A stretch of 64,000 nt of DNA, taken from NCBI GenBank assembly GCA_022984795.1, contig JALIHJ010000077.1, positions 1 through 64,000 on the forward strand, read 5' to 3'. Source of the stretch: Fabrea salina. Taxonomy: Eukaryota > Ciliophora > Heterotrichea > Heterotrichida > Fabreidae. The notes below the pieces were generated by a model. The model was not told the DNA's origin and did no database searches. It saw only the letters and a program-made list of their open reading frames with translations. How positions within the stretch are numbered: the stretch's first letter is position 1; each line of letters begins with the position of its first letter. Positions 54,827-63,332 of this stretch are shown piece after piece. The position numbers were made by a program, and so were the translations under genes.

Positions 54827-55171
54827 CTAATCTAGTTTATTGTGGATCTTGTTAACTTGCTTGGCTAAGTAGTCTTTGCGTTTCTGAATGGCTTTTCTGA
54901 CTTTTAAGAGTTCTTCGTTGAGGGATTCTTCTTTTTGTTGGATTTGTTGGAGTCTTTTCTGGACTTTGAGGTCTTTGATGCTAGGTTTGCATAGGTGGTG
55001 GCTTTTCCACTCCACTTGAAGGTTTTCTCCTTCGATGCTTTTCAGGATCCTTTCAAATCTGAGCTTGACTGCTAAAAAGTGTTTTCGGACTAAGTAACCT
55101 CTGTATACGGCCTGGATTTTTTGGGCTGACCTTTCTTTGCGCAGGTTATTGAAGTACTCTTTTTTCTTCAT
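54827..55171 (-). CDS. small IQ-motif coiled-coil protein
   Basis: A 114-residue basic protein. One IQ motif (AQKIQAVYRGYLVRKHF) near residues 16-32 should bind calmodulin or a light chain. A helical region follows (EGENLQVEWKS, QQIQQKEESLNEELLKVRKA). The layout (IQ plus IEGE-like segment) recalls the IQCC family but similarity is short. Codon use matches its neighbours and the ORF occupies its own interval, flanked by spacers of 62 and 219 bases. Confidence 0.75.
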   Translation of the reverse strand: MKKKEYFNNLRKERSAQKIQAVYRGYLVRKHFLAVKLRFERILKSIEGENLQVEWKSHHLCKPSIKDLKVQKRLQQIQQKEESLNEELLKVRKAIQKRKDYLAKQVNKIHNKLD

Positions 55172-55390
55172 GAGTTTTGAATTATTTCAAGCATTCAATA
55201 GTTTAAGTTGGAAGTGGTGAAAAAAATATGTAATAATTAAATCTCTTAGTGAGTGCTTAGATTTCTGGAGTAACTTCAACTCTGAAAAAATAATTCTCAT
55301 TCAGTCACTTAGACACCATTGTTTTTTGAGAGTTAAATTGGTTACTACTTTAAAATTATATAACTGTTCTAGGTGGTGAAATAATAATAA
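55172..55390. promoter_or_regulatory. AT-rich divergent spacer upstream of acyl-CoA oxidase
   Basis: About 220 AT-rich bases between two divergent starts, ending in the AAATAATAATAA-ATG form common here. No ORF or RNA signature was seen. Confidence 0.45.
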
Positions 55391-57445
55391 ATGGAAGTGA
55401 ATAGCAGACTTAGTTTAATCGAGTCTCATTTTCCTCAAATTCCTAAGTTTGATGCCCTTGCTCCTCGAAAGGAAGCTTCTCCTAGTCTTAATGTTGATGA
55501 CATAAGGAACGTGATGTTTGGCTATAAGAGAAACATAATGGAAATGCTCTTTGAAAAGACTTCTTCATTCAAAACTTTGGACCACTACGAAGAACTCCGC
55601 ATGAAGACCTCCGAGAAAAGAGCCCAGGTTCTTCTCCAGATCCAAGAAATTTATCCCTATTTTCTTCAAGCTGTCAAAGAATGGAACTATCCTGATATCA
55701 TTGCATTCTTGCAATACACTAATTTATATTCCATGGACTTAGTTACCAGACTTTTTGTGCACTTCGTGTTGTATACGGGCACCATTAACTCACTGGGCAC
55801 TCAGAAGCACAAAGTCCACATTGACAGGGCTTTTAAACTTAAAGAGATTGGTTGCTTCGCAATGACTGAGTTGGGTCATGGCAGTAATGTTGCCAACCTT
55901 GAGACCACTGCTACTTACGACTCCTCAACAAAGGAGTTCGTTCTTAACTCTCCCACAGCTACCAGTGCTAAGTGGTGGATTGGAGCTGCGGCCAAAACTG
56001 CAGAGAAAGCCGTGGTGTTTGCGCAGCTACACTTCGAAGGAGACAACAAAGGAGTCCACGCCTTTGTGGTGAGACTGAGGGACCCTGAGTCCCACGGGCC
56101 TTTTCCAGGAGTGACTTTGGGAGACTGCGGCAAGAAGTTTGCTATCAACGGAGTAGACAACGGATTCATTCTGTTCAAGAACTACAGAGTGCCTGTGGAC
56201 TCTCTGTTGGACAGTTTGAGTTCAGTTTCAGCAGAAGGCAAGTTCGTAACCTCAATCAAAAGCAAGGAGAAAAGACTCGCAGCTCAACTCGTAGGACTCA
56301 TTGGCGGAAGAACTGCTGTTATTGGATGCTCATGCGTTAACTCTCATGCTGCTTTAACAATAGCAATAAGATACTCGTGTATGAGGAAGCAGTTCAACGA
56401 TGGAAAAGACAAAGATGAAAACTTAATTGTAGACTACCAGCTCCAGCAATACAGACTCATGCCTTATCTCTCCAATAATCTTGCTATGAGTTCAGCCTTT
56501 AATTATTGCATTCAAATATATTCGGAGATACTTCCTACAATGAAGAAAAATCCAGAGTGTGCTGAAGGTGGCGAATTTCATGCTATTCTATGCTGCTTGA
56601 AATCACTGAGCACCTGGTATAGCAGAGACTCGATCCAAAGCTGCAGGGAGTGTGTGGGGGGTCAAGGCTACTCCAGTTACTCAGGACTTCCGCGCATCAG
56701 GGCAGGCGACGACATCCAGGTGACCTGGGAAGGCGACAACTACGTCATTATCCAGCAGACTGCCAAGTTCATTCTCAAGCAGTACCAAAAGGCACTTAAG
56801 GGCGAGTCCAAGCACTTCACTTCCCTCCAAGGCCTTGCTCTTTCCTCCGAAGACATTCCTTCTGCTGCCTTTTCTTCGCTCGAAGACCTCGACAACCCAG
56901 ACACTGTCTACCAACTACTCACCAACAAAATGAACGCTTACCTGCACCGGTCCCTGACTGCCCTGGCTGCCAACTCTGCCAAAACTGAGAACCTCATGCA
57001 GGCTTGGAACGAGTCCCAGGTCTTTGCCCTCCAGGACCTAGCCAAGAGCTTCGGGGAAAGGTGGGTAGCTGCCCAGTTCCGAGCTACCATCGAAGCCAAG
57101 TCCAAGTGCCCTGAGACCAAGCACCACCTCACCAACCTCTGGAAACTCTACGCCCTCCACAAGGTCCAGAACGACCTGAGCATTCTGCAAGAAGGGTGCT
57201 TGAACACTGCCCAGGCCCAACTAGTCAGACAAAAGGTACTGGACCTGTGCAAGGAAGTTTCCAAAGCCAGTCTGAGCATTGTAGAAGCCATTGCTCCCCC
57301 TGACAAAATGCTGGGTTCAAACATCGCACCAAGCGACGGACACCTGTACGAACACTTGCTGGAAGGAGTGCACACCAACCCAGGAGTCTACAAACAACCC
57401 TCTTGGCTCCCCGAACTCCAGAAACTCAAAAACAATAATTTTTAA
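55391..57445 (+). CDS. ACOX: peroxisomal acyl-CoA oxidase
   Basis: A 684-residue protein with the full acyl-CoA oxidase layout: GCFAMTELGHGSNVANLETTA (flavin/substrate site), KWWIGAAAKTAEKAVVFAQL, VDNGFILFKNYRVP, GGRTAVIGCSC, IRYSCMRKQF, VGGQGYSSYSGLPRIRAG and DIQVTWEGDN with the catalytic Glu. It catalyses the first step of peroxisomal beta-oxidation, making trans-2-enoyl-CoA and H2O2. The C-terminus (KNNNF) is no PTS1, but RLSLIESHF at residues 6-14 nearly fits a PTS2 peroxisome signal. Base use is patchy: about 56320-56620 is AT-rich, while about 56640-57440 strongly prefers C-ending codons. The 3' half recurs inverted at the right telomere. Confidence 0.95.
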   Translation: MEVNSRLSLIESHFPQIPKFDALAPRKEASPSLNVDDIRNVMFGYKRNIMEMLFEKTSSFKTLDHYEELRMKTSEKRAQVLLQIQEIYPYFLQAVKEWNYPDIIAFLQYTNLYSMDLVTRLFVHFVLYTGTINSLGTQKHKVHIDRAFKLKEIGCFAMTELGHGSNVANLETTATYDSSTKEFVLNSPTATSAKWWIGAAAKTAEKAVVFAQLHFEGDNKGVHAFVVRLRDPESHGPFPGVTLGDCGKKFAINGVDNGFILFKNYRVPVDSLLDSLSSVSAEGKFVTSIKSKEKRLAAQLVGLIGGRTAVIGCSCVNSHAALTIAIRYSCMRKQFNDGKDKDENLIVDYQLQQYRLMPYLSNNLAMSSAFNYCIQIYSEILPTMKKNPECAEGGEFHAILCCLKSLSTWYSRDSIQSCRECVGGQGYSSYSGLPRIRAGDDIQVTWEGDNYVIIQQTAKFILKQYQKALKGESKHFTSLQGLALSSEDIPSAAFSSLEDLDNPDTVYQLLTNKMNAYLHRSLTALAANSAKTENLMQAWNESQVFALQDLAKSFGERWVAAQFRATIEAKSKCPETKHHLTNLWKLYALHKVQNDLSILQEGCLNTAQAQLVRQKVLDLCKEVSKASLSIVEAIAPPDKMLGSNIAPSDGHLYEHLLEGVHTNPGVYKQPSWLPELQKLKNNNF

Positions 57446-57496
57446 TGCTTAATCTAAGCAAAAGCAATATCCATTATGATATCTAAAATTTAACGG

Positions 57497-58516
57497 ATGC
57501 TACTTCTAGTATATTTTTTGCTCACAAGTGTAAGTTCAGAGAATCGTCTTAGAAACTATAAACCACTAACTAAAAGACCTCAGAAAAGCGAAACCACTCT
57601 AACAAGCGAAGGAGTATTAGCTTCAGGGATAGAAAAAACCTCCAATTCGATTTCACAACTAGCTTCACGTTTAGACTCAAACTTTGACTCTATCAACGAC
57701 AAAATAGACTTTTCACTAGTTTCCAACACAAAAGCCTTAGAAGCACTGCTAGATGATGCTATTTCTCAGAAAAGCATGCAAATCTCAAACTTGAATTCAC
57801 AAATACACAGTTTAATGAGAAGCATAAAAGGAATGTCAACTTCTTGTAGTGGGTTCAGAAGTTGCCTTGCATGTTCTTACAACCCACTATGTGTGTGGTG
57901 TGAAGTTGAGCAACTATGTGTAGGAGGGGACTCTGATGGACCTTTTGAGGGCGAATGCAAGCACTTTACTTACAAAGGATGCTCTGAAGGCTGCGGGAGG
58001 TTTGAAGACTGTAAGTCTTGTCAGAGTGACTATAGCTGTGGATGGTGCATGAACGGCGGAGTTTGTGTTGAAGGAACAAGCAGTGGAAGTGAAGAGTGCG
58101 AAGTGGACTTTTACTACCACTCAGGCAGCCAGTGTCCTTTGTACGAGCACAAAAAGAGCCACTACAAAAACTACGATGTATACATAAGTCCTAACCCTTC
58201 TAGTTCAAATGACTCAGAAAAAACTAACAGTGAAAATCAAATTAAGCAACTGAGGAGTGAAGTAGCTGAACTAGAACAAGAAATTGAGGAGCTGCAAAAC
58301 GCAAAAAGTGCCATGGTTAAGTACTCTGAAAAAGCCAAAGGGATTCAGTCTGAAGAAGTTAACTTTAAAAACCCTAATTTAGGACTAAGAAATAAAGCCA
58401 ACGACCTTTCAAGGCAGGAAAAAGACCTAAACAACTACTACTTAACTACAATATCAAAGAAACTTGATTTCAAAAACACAGCTCCTAAGAAAACTAGTCA
58501 AGTAACCCATAAATAA
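57497..58516 (+). CDS. secreted protein with two PSI-type Cys-rich domains and coiled coil
   Basis: A 339-residue protein with a signal peptide (MLLLVYFLLTSVSS). Residues about 40-115 are helical and Ser-rich. Two PSI (plexin-semaphorin-integrin)-like Cys clusters come next (CSGFRSCLACSYNPLCVWC and CGRFEDCKSCQSDYSCGWC). Then follow a disordered linker and a coiled coil (IKQLRSEVAELEQEIEEL). No transmembrane helix follows, so it is probably lumenal or secreted, perhaps part of a matrix. Its TAA is immediately followed by the in-frame ATG of NAE1. Confidence 0.82.
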   Translation: MLLLVYFLLTSVSSENRLRNYKPLTKRPQKSETTLTSEGVLASGIEKTSNSISQLASRLDSNFDSINDKIDFSLVSNTKALEALLDDAISQKSMQISNLNSQIHSLMRSIKGMSTSCSGFRSCLACSYNPLCVWCEVEQLCVGGDSDGPFEGECKHFTYKGCSEGCGRFEDCKSCQSDYSCGWCMNGGVCVEGTSSGSEECEVDFYYHSGSQCPLYEHKKSHYKNYDVYISPNPSSSNDSEKTNSENQIKQLRSEVAELEQEIEELQNAKSAMVKYSEKAKGIQSEEVNFKNPNLGLRNKANDLSRQEKDLNNYYLTTISKKLDFKNTAPKKTSQVTHK

Positions 58517-60052
58517 ATGGCAATTTCTAATAAATACGATAGACAACTCCGTTTGTGGGGCCAAAATGGGCAAAAAAGACTAAACGAAAGCAGAATATGC
58601 TTGCTAACATGTTCAGGACTAGGCACAGAAGTCCTTAAAAACTTAGTTCTACCAGGAGTTGGATTTGTTACTTTGATAGACGAAAAAGAAGTAGCAGAAA
58701 GGGACTTAGGAAACAACTTTTTCTTAACTAAAGAAGACTTAGGACAGCCCCGAGCACAGGCTACCAAGAAGTGGCTGCTTGAACTGAACCCTGACGTCCA
58801 GGGCGAAAGTATTCAGTCATCCCCTTCGCAACTTATAAAACAGAACCCTGAGTTCTTTAGAAGCTTTGACCTTGTAATTGCTAGTCAGCTGACACTTGCT
58901 GAGTCAGCAGCTTTGGAACCCTTCTGCTCCAAACTACTAGTAGTTAAAAGCATAGGTCTGCTTGGGTACTTAAGGGTTTCTGGAGGAGTGCACCTTGTAG
59001 TGGAGGGCAAACCTGCAGACAAAGAACTTTACGACCTAAGGATTCACAGGCCTTTTAGTGAGCTGCAAGAGTTCGTTGACAGCATTGACTTGGACTCTTT
59101 AGATGAAAAAGCTCATGGGCACATTCCTTTTGTAGTGATACTGGTCAAAGCTATCCAAGAATACATTAAGGAATTAGGAGGGCCTCCTTCTAGCTTTGAG
59201 CAAAAAGACCAATTTAAACAAAGAATCAAAAACAAAAGCTGGAACTTCTTTGCTGAACAGAACTTTGTTGAGGCTTACGACAGGGCTTATTTGTCTTATG
59301 CTTCAGAAATACTGCCTTTTGAAGTCTCTGAAATCCTTGAAGACCAAAACACTCAAAATGCTAATAGCGAAAGTGATGTATTTTGGATAGCAGCTAAAGG
59401 AGTGTCTAGGTTTATCCAAGAAGAAGGAGTGCCTCCACTGACAGGGCTTTTCCCAGACATGACGGCTGAGTCTACATGTTACCTATCACTTCAAAGAGTT
59501 TACAACCAAAAGGCTAAAAAGGACTTGGACAAAGTACTAACTTTCTGCGAAGAAATCAAAAACTTAACTCCAGAAGACAAAGAGTTTATTAGTGTGTTCT
59601 GCAGAAACTTACTGACAATTGAAAGAACCAACTACAAACACCTAACAGAAGAACTAAAACAAGTAGACTCAGAAGAACTCATGAGTCAACTTTATGAAGA
59701 AAACCCACTGGTGGAGTGGTACTTTGGCTTAAGGGCTTATGAAAAGTTCACAGAGACAAATGGAAGGTGTCCAGGGGTCAACTCAGAATACTTAAAAGAA
59801 GACTCTTTTCAAGTTTTTAATACTGCAAAAGAACTCATCACTCAAAACGGAATTGAAGGCTGCGAGTTCAGAGAAGAAGTAGCCCAGGAACTGGTGAGGT
59901 ACGGAAACAGCGAAATCCATACAGTGTGTTCTATGCTAGGTGGAGTAGCAGCTCAAGAAGCCGTGAAGCTCATCACTAAGCAATACTCTCCACTCAACAA
60001 TACTTTTATTTTCTGTGGAGTTGACACTACTGCCCAAGTAATCCAGCCTTAA
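58517..60052 (+). CDS. NAE1: NEDD8-activating enzyme E1 regulatory subunit
   Basis: A 511-residue ThiF/E1-like protein. KYDRQLRLWGQNGQKRLNES, CLLTCSGLGTEVLKNLVLPG, DEKEVAERDLGNNFFLTKED, GQPRAQATKKWLLELNPDV and the C-terminal EIHTVCSMLGGVAAQEAVKL with YSPLNNTFIF match NAE1/APPBP1/ULA1. It pairs with UBA3 to adenylate NEDD8; it has no catalytic cysteine of its own, as expected. Length matches the family. The start is glued to the stop of the PSI gene (TAA-ATG), so promoter elements must lie within that gene's 3' end. Confidence 0.95.
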   Translation: MAISNKYDRQLRLWGQNGQKRLNESRICLLTCSGLGTEVLKNLVLPGVGFVTLIDEKEVAERDLGNNFFLTKEDLGQPRAQATKKWLLELNPDVQGESIQSSPSQLIKQNPEFFRSFDLVIASQLTLAESAALEPFCSKLLVVKSIGLLGYLRVSGGVHLVVEGKPADKELYDLRIHRPFSELQEFVDSIDLDSLDEKAHGHIPFVVILVKAIQEYIKELGGPPSSFEQKDQFKQRIKNKSWNFFAEQNFVEAYDRAYLSYASEILPFEVSEILEDQNTQNANSESDVFWIAAKGVSRFIQEEGVPPLTGLFPDMTAESTCYLSLQRVYNQKAKKDLDKVLTFCEEIKNLTPEDKEFISVFCRNLLTIERTNYKHLTEELKQVDSEELMSQLYEENPLVEWYFGLRAYEKFTETNGRCPGVNSEYLKEDSFQVFNTAKELITQNGIEGCEFREEVAQELVRYGNSEIHTVCSMLGGVAAQEAVKLITKQYSPLNNTFIFCGVDTTAQVIQP

Positions 60053-60095
60053 TAAACTTAAGAGTTCAAACAAATTTTTAGATTATAATAATAAA

Positions 60096-60983
60096 ATGTC
60101 ATCGAACTCAATTCTAGACCATGTGCTCAACAAGCAGTTTGGAGGCACTGAACTCAAAAAAATCCAGTCCAGGCAGTTGCCAGAAGAACGCCAACTCCCT
60201 TCAAGGCTAAAAAGTCTTTTAGAAACCCAATCTAAACCACTAGTGTCCTCCAAGGCGCTTCCTAAGCCCCGTCAGAATAATAAGCCCATTAATAAGTCAT
60301 CTCGGGAAAAACCTCCCCAAAAAATCCCTGAACCTGATTCTGAACTCTACAAAAAAAGACTTGAGTACTCCAGGAACTATTTGAAGTATATAAATGACTG
60401 TCAGACTGGCAAAGTCCAAAACGACCTTTTTGACACTATCCCCAAAAAAAGACCTGCACCCGAAAGTACCCAGAAAGAACTTCCAAAAAAGGACACAGGT
60501 GAGGCTATCAAAAAGATGTTTGAAAAACCCAAAAAAGAAAAAACAACCCGCACACCCAAACTAAAAGGACAAGGACTCTTAAAAGGTCCCAACCTTTGGT
60601 GTGCCAAGTGCAAGAAGTACCACTCCCAAGACTACCACACAAAGAAAAAACCTAAGCCTAAGCCAACTCCAGTTAAATACGAACCTAAGTCAAAACCAAT
60701 CAAACAAGAAGACTCATACGAGTCAGAACCAGAAGAGTACGAAGAAGAAAGCGACATGTCTGACTTCATTGAAGATGACACTAACTCAGAGAACGTGTCT
60801 CAAATGGTCAGGAAAATGTTCAACTACGACCCAAGTAAGTACAAACACATTGACGAAATGGATGACAGAGATATGGAAGTCGGTGCAGACAGAATATTTA
60901 ACGAAGAAAAACTCAGTGCTCACTACGGAAAGAAAGACGACCAAAAAGAATACAAAAGATTAAAAAAGCTAGGGCTTTTGTAA
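60096..60983 (+). CDS. SPT2: SPT2-family chromatin protein
   Basis: A 295-residue, highly charged, mostly disordered protein (PKKKPKPKPTPVKYEPKSKP, EEYEEESDMSDFIEDD). The C-terminal 65 residues carry the SPT2 domain (VSQMVRKMFNYDPSKYKHID, DRDMEVGADRIFNEEKLSAH, KKLGLL), which binds histone H3-H4 as a chaperone during transcription. A small Cys-His unit (WCAKCKKYHSQDYH) lies in the middle. It ends one base from the convergent gene at 60985. Confidence 0.9.
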   Translation: MSSNSILDHVLNKQFGGTELKKIQSRQLPEERQLPSRLKSLLETQSKPLVSSKALPKPRQNNKPINKSSREKPPQKIPEPDSELYKKRLEYSRNYLKYINDCQTGKVQNDLFDTIPKKRPAPESTQKELPKKDTGEAIKKMFEKPKKEKTTRTPKLKGQGLLKGPNLWCAKCKKYHSQDYHTKKKPKPKPTPVKYEPKSKPIKQEDSYESEPEEYEEESDMSDFIEDDTNSENVSQMVRKMFNYDPSKYKHIDEMDDRDMEVGADRIFNEEKLSAHYGKKDDQKEYKRLKKLGLL

Positions 60984-60984
60984 T

Positions 60985-62004
60985 TTAATAGCTTGTTTTA
61001 TCCTGAGAGTAAACTAGGCATAGTTTAACTGCTGAGTTTAAACCAGTTACTGAGTCAGTGGAATTCTCGAAACCAAATCTGAAACCTAAAACTAGTAAGT
61101 CTTTAAAAGCTAGAATTAAAGGCGACTTTAAGTCAAACTCGTAACTAAAGTTAGCCATGTTTTCTTGACCTGCTAGAGCCAGTTCTAAGTTCACCCTTTC
61201 ACAGTTAACCCAGTTTTGGAATAAACCAAAATCATTTTCACCCGTGTTCACAGTGTCAATAAACTCTTCAAAACTAAAAGCCATATCAAAGTCAATCGGA
61301 GCTAGTAACTTGCTTTGATTCTCAAGCACTAAAAAGTTGTTAGGGTGTGAATTGCAGTGGGGCTCAAAAGGATTGTGATCAAAAAAGTAGCCCCAGGAAA
61401 TGTTTTTGTCTTGCAGAATTCTTTTGACTTCGCCTACTTCTTTGCCTATTTCCCAAGTCATGCTTGCAAGTAATTTTAGTAAGTCTGTTACACTGCTCAA
61501 CTCACTCTCCTCTAGTTCACTAGGCAGTGTTTCGCTTGTAACTATGTTTGCAAAGTCAATGTTTAAGATGTTTAAAAATGACTCGTTGTCATGGTATATT
61601 CCTCGACTAGTCCAGTCATGGATGTTTTGATGGTCCATAGGTCCGTTGTGCTTAATTAGCTTGTAAGTTTCTTTGATTCCTTCAGGAGTCTTCCTTTCAT
61701 CAGGAAACATTTCTGAAAGTTTCTGAGTGTCTAAAGACTGCTGAAGTATACTTAGGACTCTGTCCAGTCCTCCCAGAAGATGAGTTCCAAGTCTTTTTTC
61801 TCCAAGAGTCTGAAATATTCCACAGAACTTTTCAATGTTGTACTCAGAGTCTTCGTACTTCCAGTAACCAACAGGGTAGTTCCCTGTGCAGTAACCTTGA
61901 GTCTGTATGAACTCGTTGATTTTGTGAGTCATGTAAAGCTCCCTGACGACAGTGTACTCAAAGCAACACCCTCTAATTTCTAAGCCTTCAACTGGATAAG
62001 CCAT
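60985..62004 (-). CDS. APH-like fold protein of unknown function
   Basis: A 339-residue protein with no signal or membrane segment. Near residue 220 it reads PHCNSHPNNFLV and then LLAPIDFDMAF. This spacing resembles the catalytic HxDxxxxN and IDxD motifs of aminoglycoside phosphotransferase-like kinases, but the catalytic Asp of the first motif appears as Asn. It could be a degenerate or altered small-molecule kinase. The remainder (GYCTGNYPVGYWKY, IYHDNESFLNIL) is not recognised. Codon use is like the clean interior genes; the next gene upstream on the same strand ends 5 bases before its start. Confidence 0.65.
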   Translation of the reverse strand: MAYPVEGLEIRGCCFEYTVVRELYMTHKINEFIQTQGYCTGNYPVGYWKYEDSEYNIEKFCGIFQTLGEKRLGTHLLGGLDRVLSILQQSLDTQKLSEMFPDERKTPEGIKETYKLIKHNGPMDHQNIHDWTSRGIYHDNESFLNILNIDFANIVTSETLPSELEESELSSVTDLLKLLASMTWEIGKEVGEVKRILQDKNISWGYFFDHNPFEPHCNSHPNNFLVLENQSKLLAPIDFDMAFSFEEFIDTVNTGENDFGLFQNWVNCERVNLELALAGQENMANFSYEFDLKSPLILAFKDLLVLGFRFGFENSTDSVTGLNSAVKLCLVYSQDKTSY

Positions 62005-62009
62005 CTTCT

Positions 62010-62354
62010 CTAAGTTAAACCCTTCAGTAGCATTGTCAGTATCCTTTTAGTCTGATTAACTCTCCTGAGTGCTTTACGATTGCACTTCTTTTTCCTGACT
62101 CGAAACACTCTTGTGCCTACTTTACTTTTTTTGGAAACTTTTAAATCCGTATTCTTCGAAGTCACTCCTCTAGAGTTAAGTCTTAGACACGGCAGGCAAA
62201 GGGTAGGTATATTATTTTGTCCAATACTATTCAAGCGGTTTAAAACCTCATTCTCGTCCCTGATTTGTCTGACTTTTTGTGGTGAGAACCTTTTAAAGCT
62301 GCCTCTAGATTCCTCTAAATAGGCTTTTTTGTTTCCTAAGTAAAGATTAAGCAT
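62010..62354 (-). CDS. small basic protein (114 residues), unknown
   Basis: Lys/Arg-rich throughout (FSPQKVRQIRDENEVLNRL, SKKSKVGTRVFRVRKKKCNR), suggesting nucleic-acid binding. The first ATG (62354) lies inside the sequence shared with the 3' flank of acyl-CoA oxidase, so the natural 5' end may have been replaced by the junction. No family recognised. Confidence 0.55.
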   Translation of the reverse strand: MLNLYLGNKKAYLEESRGSFKRFSPQKVRQIRDENEVLNRLNSIGQNNIPTLCLPCLRLNSRGVTSKNTDLKVSKKSKVGTRVFRVRKKKCNRKALRRVNQTKRILTMLLKGLT

Positions 62355-63332
62355 TAAAAATTATTGTTTTTGGAGTTTCTGGAGTTCGGGGAACAAGAGG
62401 GTTGTTTGTAGACCTCTACAGTGCACTCCTCCAGCAAGTGTTCGTACAGGTGTCCGTCGCTTGGTGCGATGTTTGAACCCAGCATTTTGTCAGGGGGAGC
62501 AATGGCTTCTGCTAATGCTCAGACTGGCTTTGGGATGACCTCCTTGCACAGGTCCAGTACCTTTTGTCTGACCAGCTGGGCCTGACAAAGCGTTCAAGCA
62601 CCCCTCCTGCAGAATATCGCTCAGGTCGTTCTGGACCTTGTGGAGGGCGTAGAGTTTCCAGAGGTTGGTGAGGTGGTGCTTTGCTCGGGGCACTTGGACT
62701 TGGCTTCGATGGTGGCCGGAACTGGGCAGCTACCCACCTTTCCCTGAAGCTCTTAGCTAGGTCCTGGAGGGCAAGATCTGGGACTCGTTCCAAGCCCGCA
62801 TGAGGTTCTCAGTTCTGGCAGAGTTGGCGTTGCAGAAATGGACTGCGCAGGTAAGCGTTCATTTTGTTGGTGAGAGTAGTTGGTAGACAGTGTCTGGGTT
62901 GTCGAGGTCTTCGAGCGAAGAAAAGGCAGCAGAAGGAATAAGTTCCTGGAGGAAAGAGCAAGGCCTTGAGGGAAGTGAAGTGCTTGGACTCGCCTTTGAG
63001 TGCCTTTTTGGTAATTAAGCTAGAATGAACTTGCAGTCTGCTGGATAATGACGTAGTTGTCGCCTTCCCAGGTCACCCGATGTCGTCGCCTGCCCCGATG
63101 CGCGGAAGCCCTGAGTAACTGAGAAGCCTTGACCTCTCCACACACTCCCTGCAGTTTTGGATCGAATCCCTTACCATACCAGGTGCTCAGTGATTTCAAG
63201 CAGCATAGAATGGCATGAAATTCGGCTCCCTCAGCACTCAGGATTTTTCTTCATTGTAGGAAGTATCTCCGAATATATTTGAATGCAATAATTAAAGGCT
63301 GAATTCATAGCAAGATTATTGGAGAGATAAGG
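62344..63332 (-). pseudogene. inverted, indel-rich copy of the 3' half of acyl-CoA oxidase
   Basis: The minus strand matches 56462-57455 of the acyl-CoA oxidase gene over its whole length, with many small insertions, deletions and some substitutions. Short protein pieces agree (KHHLTNLWKLYALHKVQNDL against the parent). The 5' end of the copy (63332) runs straight into telomere repeats at CCTTATC, equivalent to parent position about 56462. The other end stops 10 bases past the parent stop codon, where the sequence passes into the 62010 gene. Either a real subtelomeric duplicate fragment or low-coverage assembly; the error pattern (indels unrelated to codon position) favours poor sequence quality over age. 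Confidence 0.9.
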
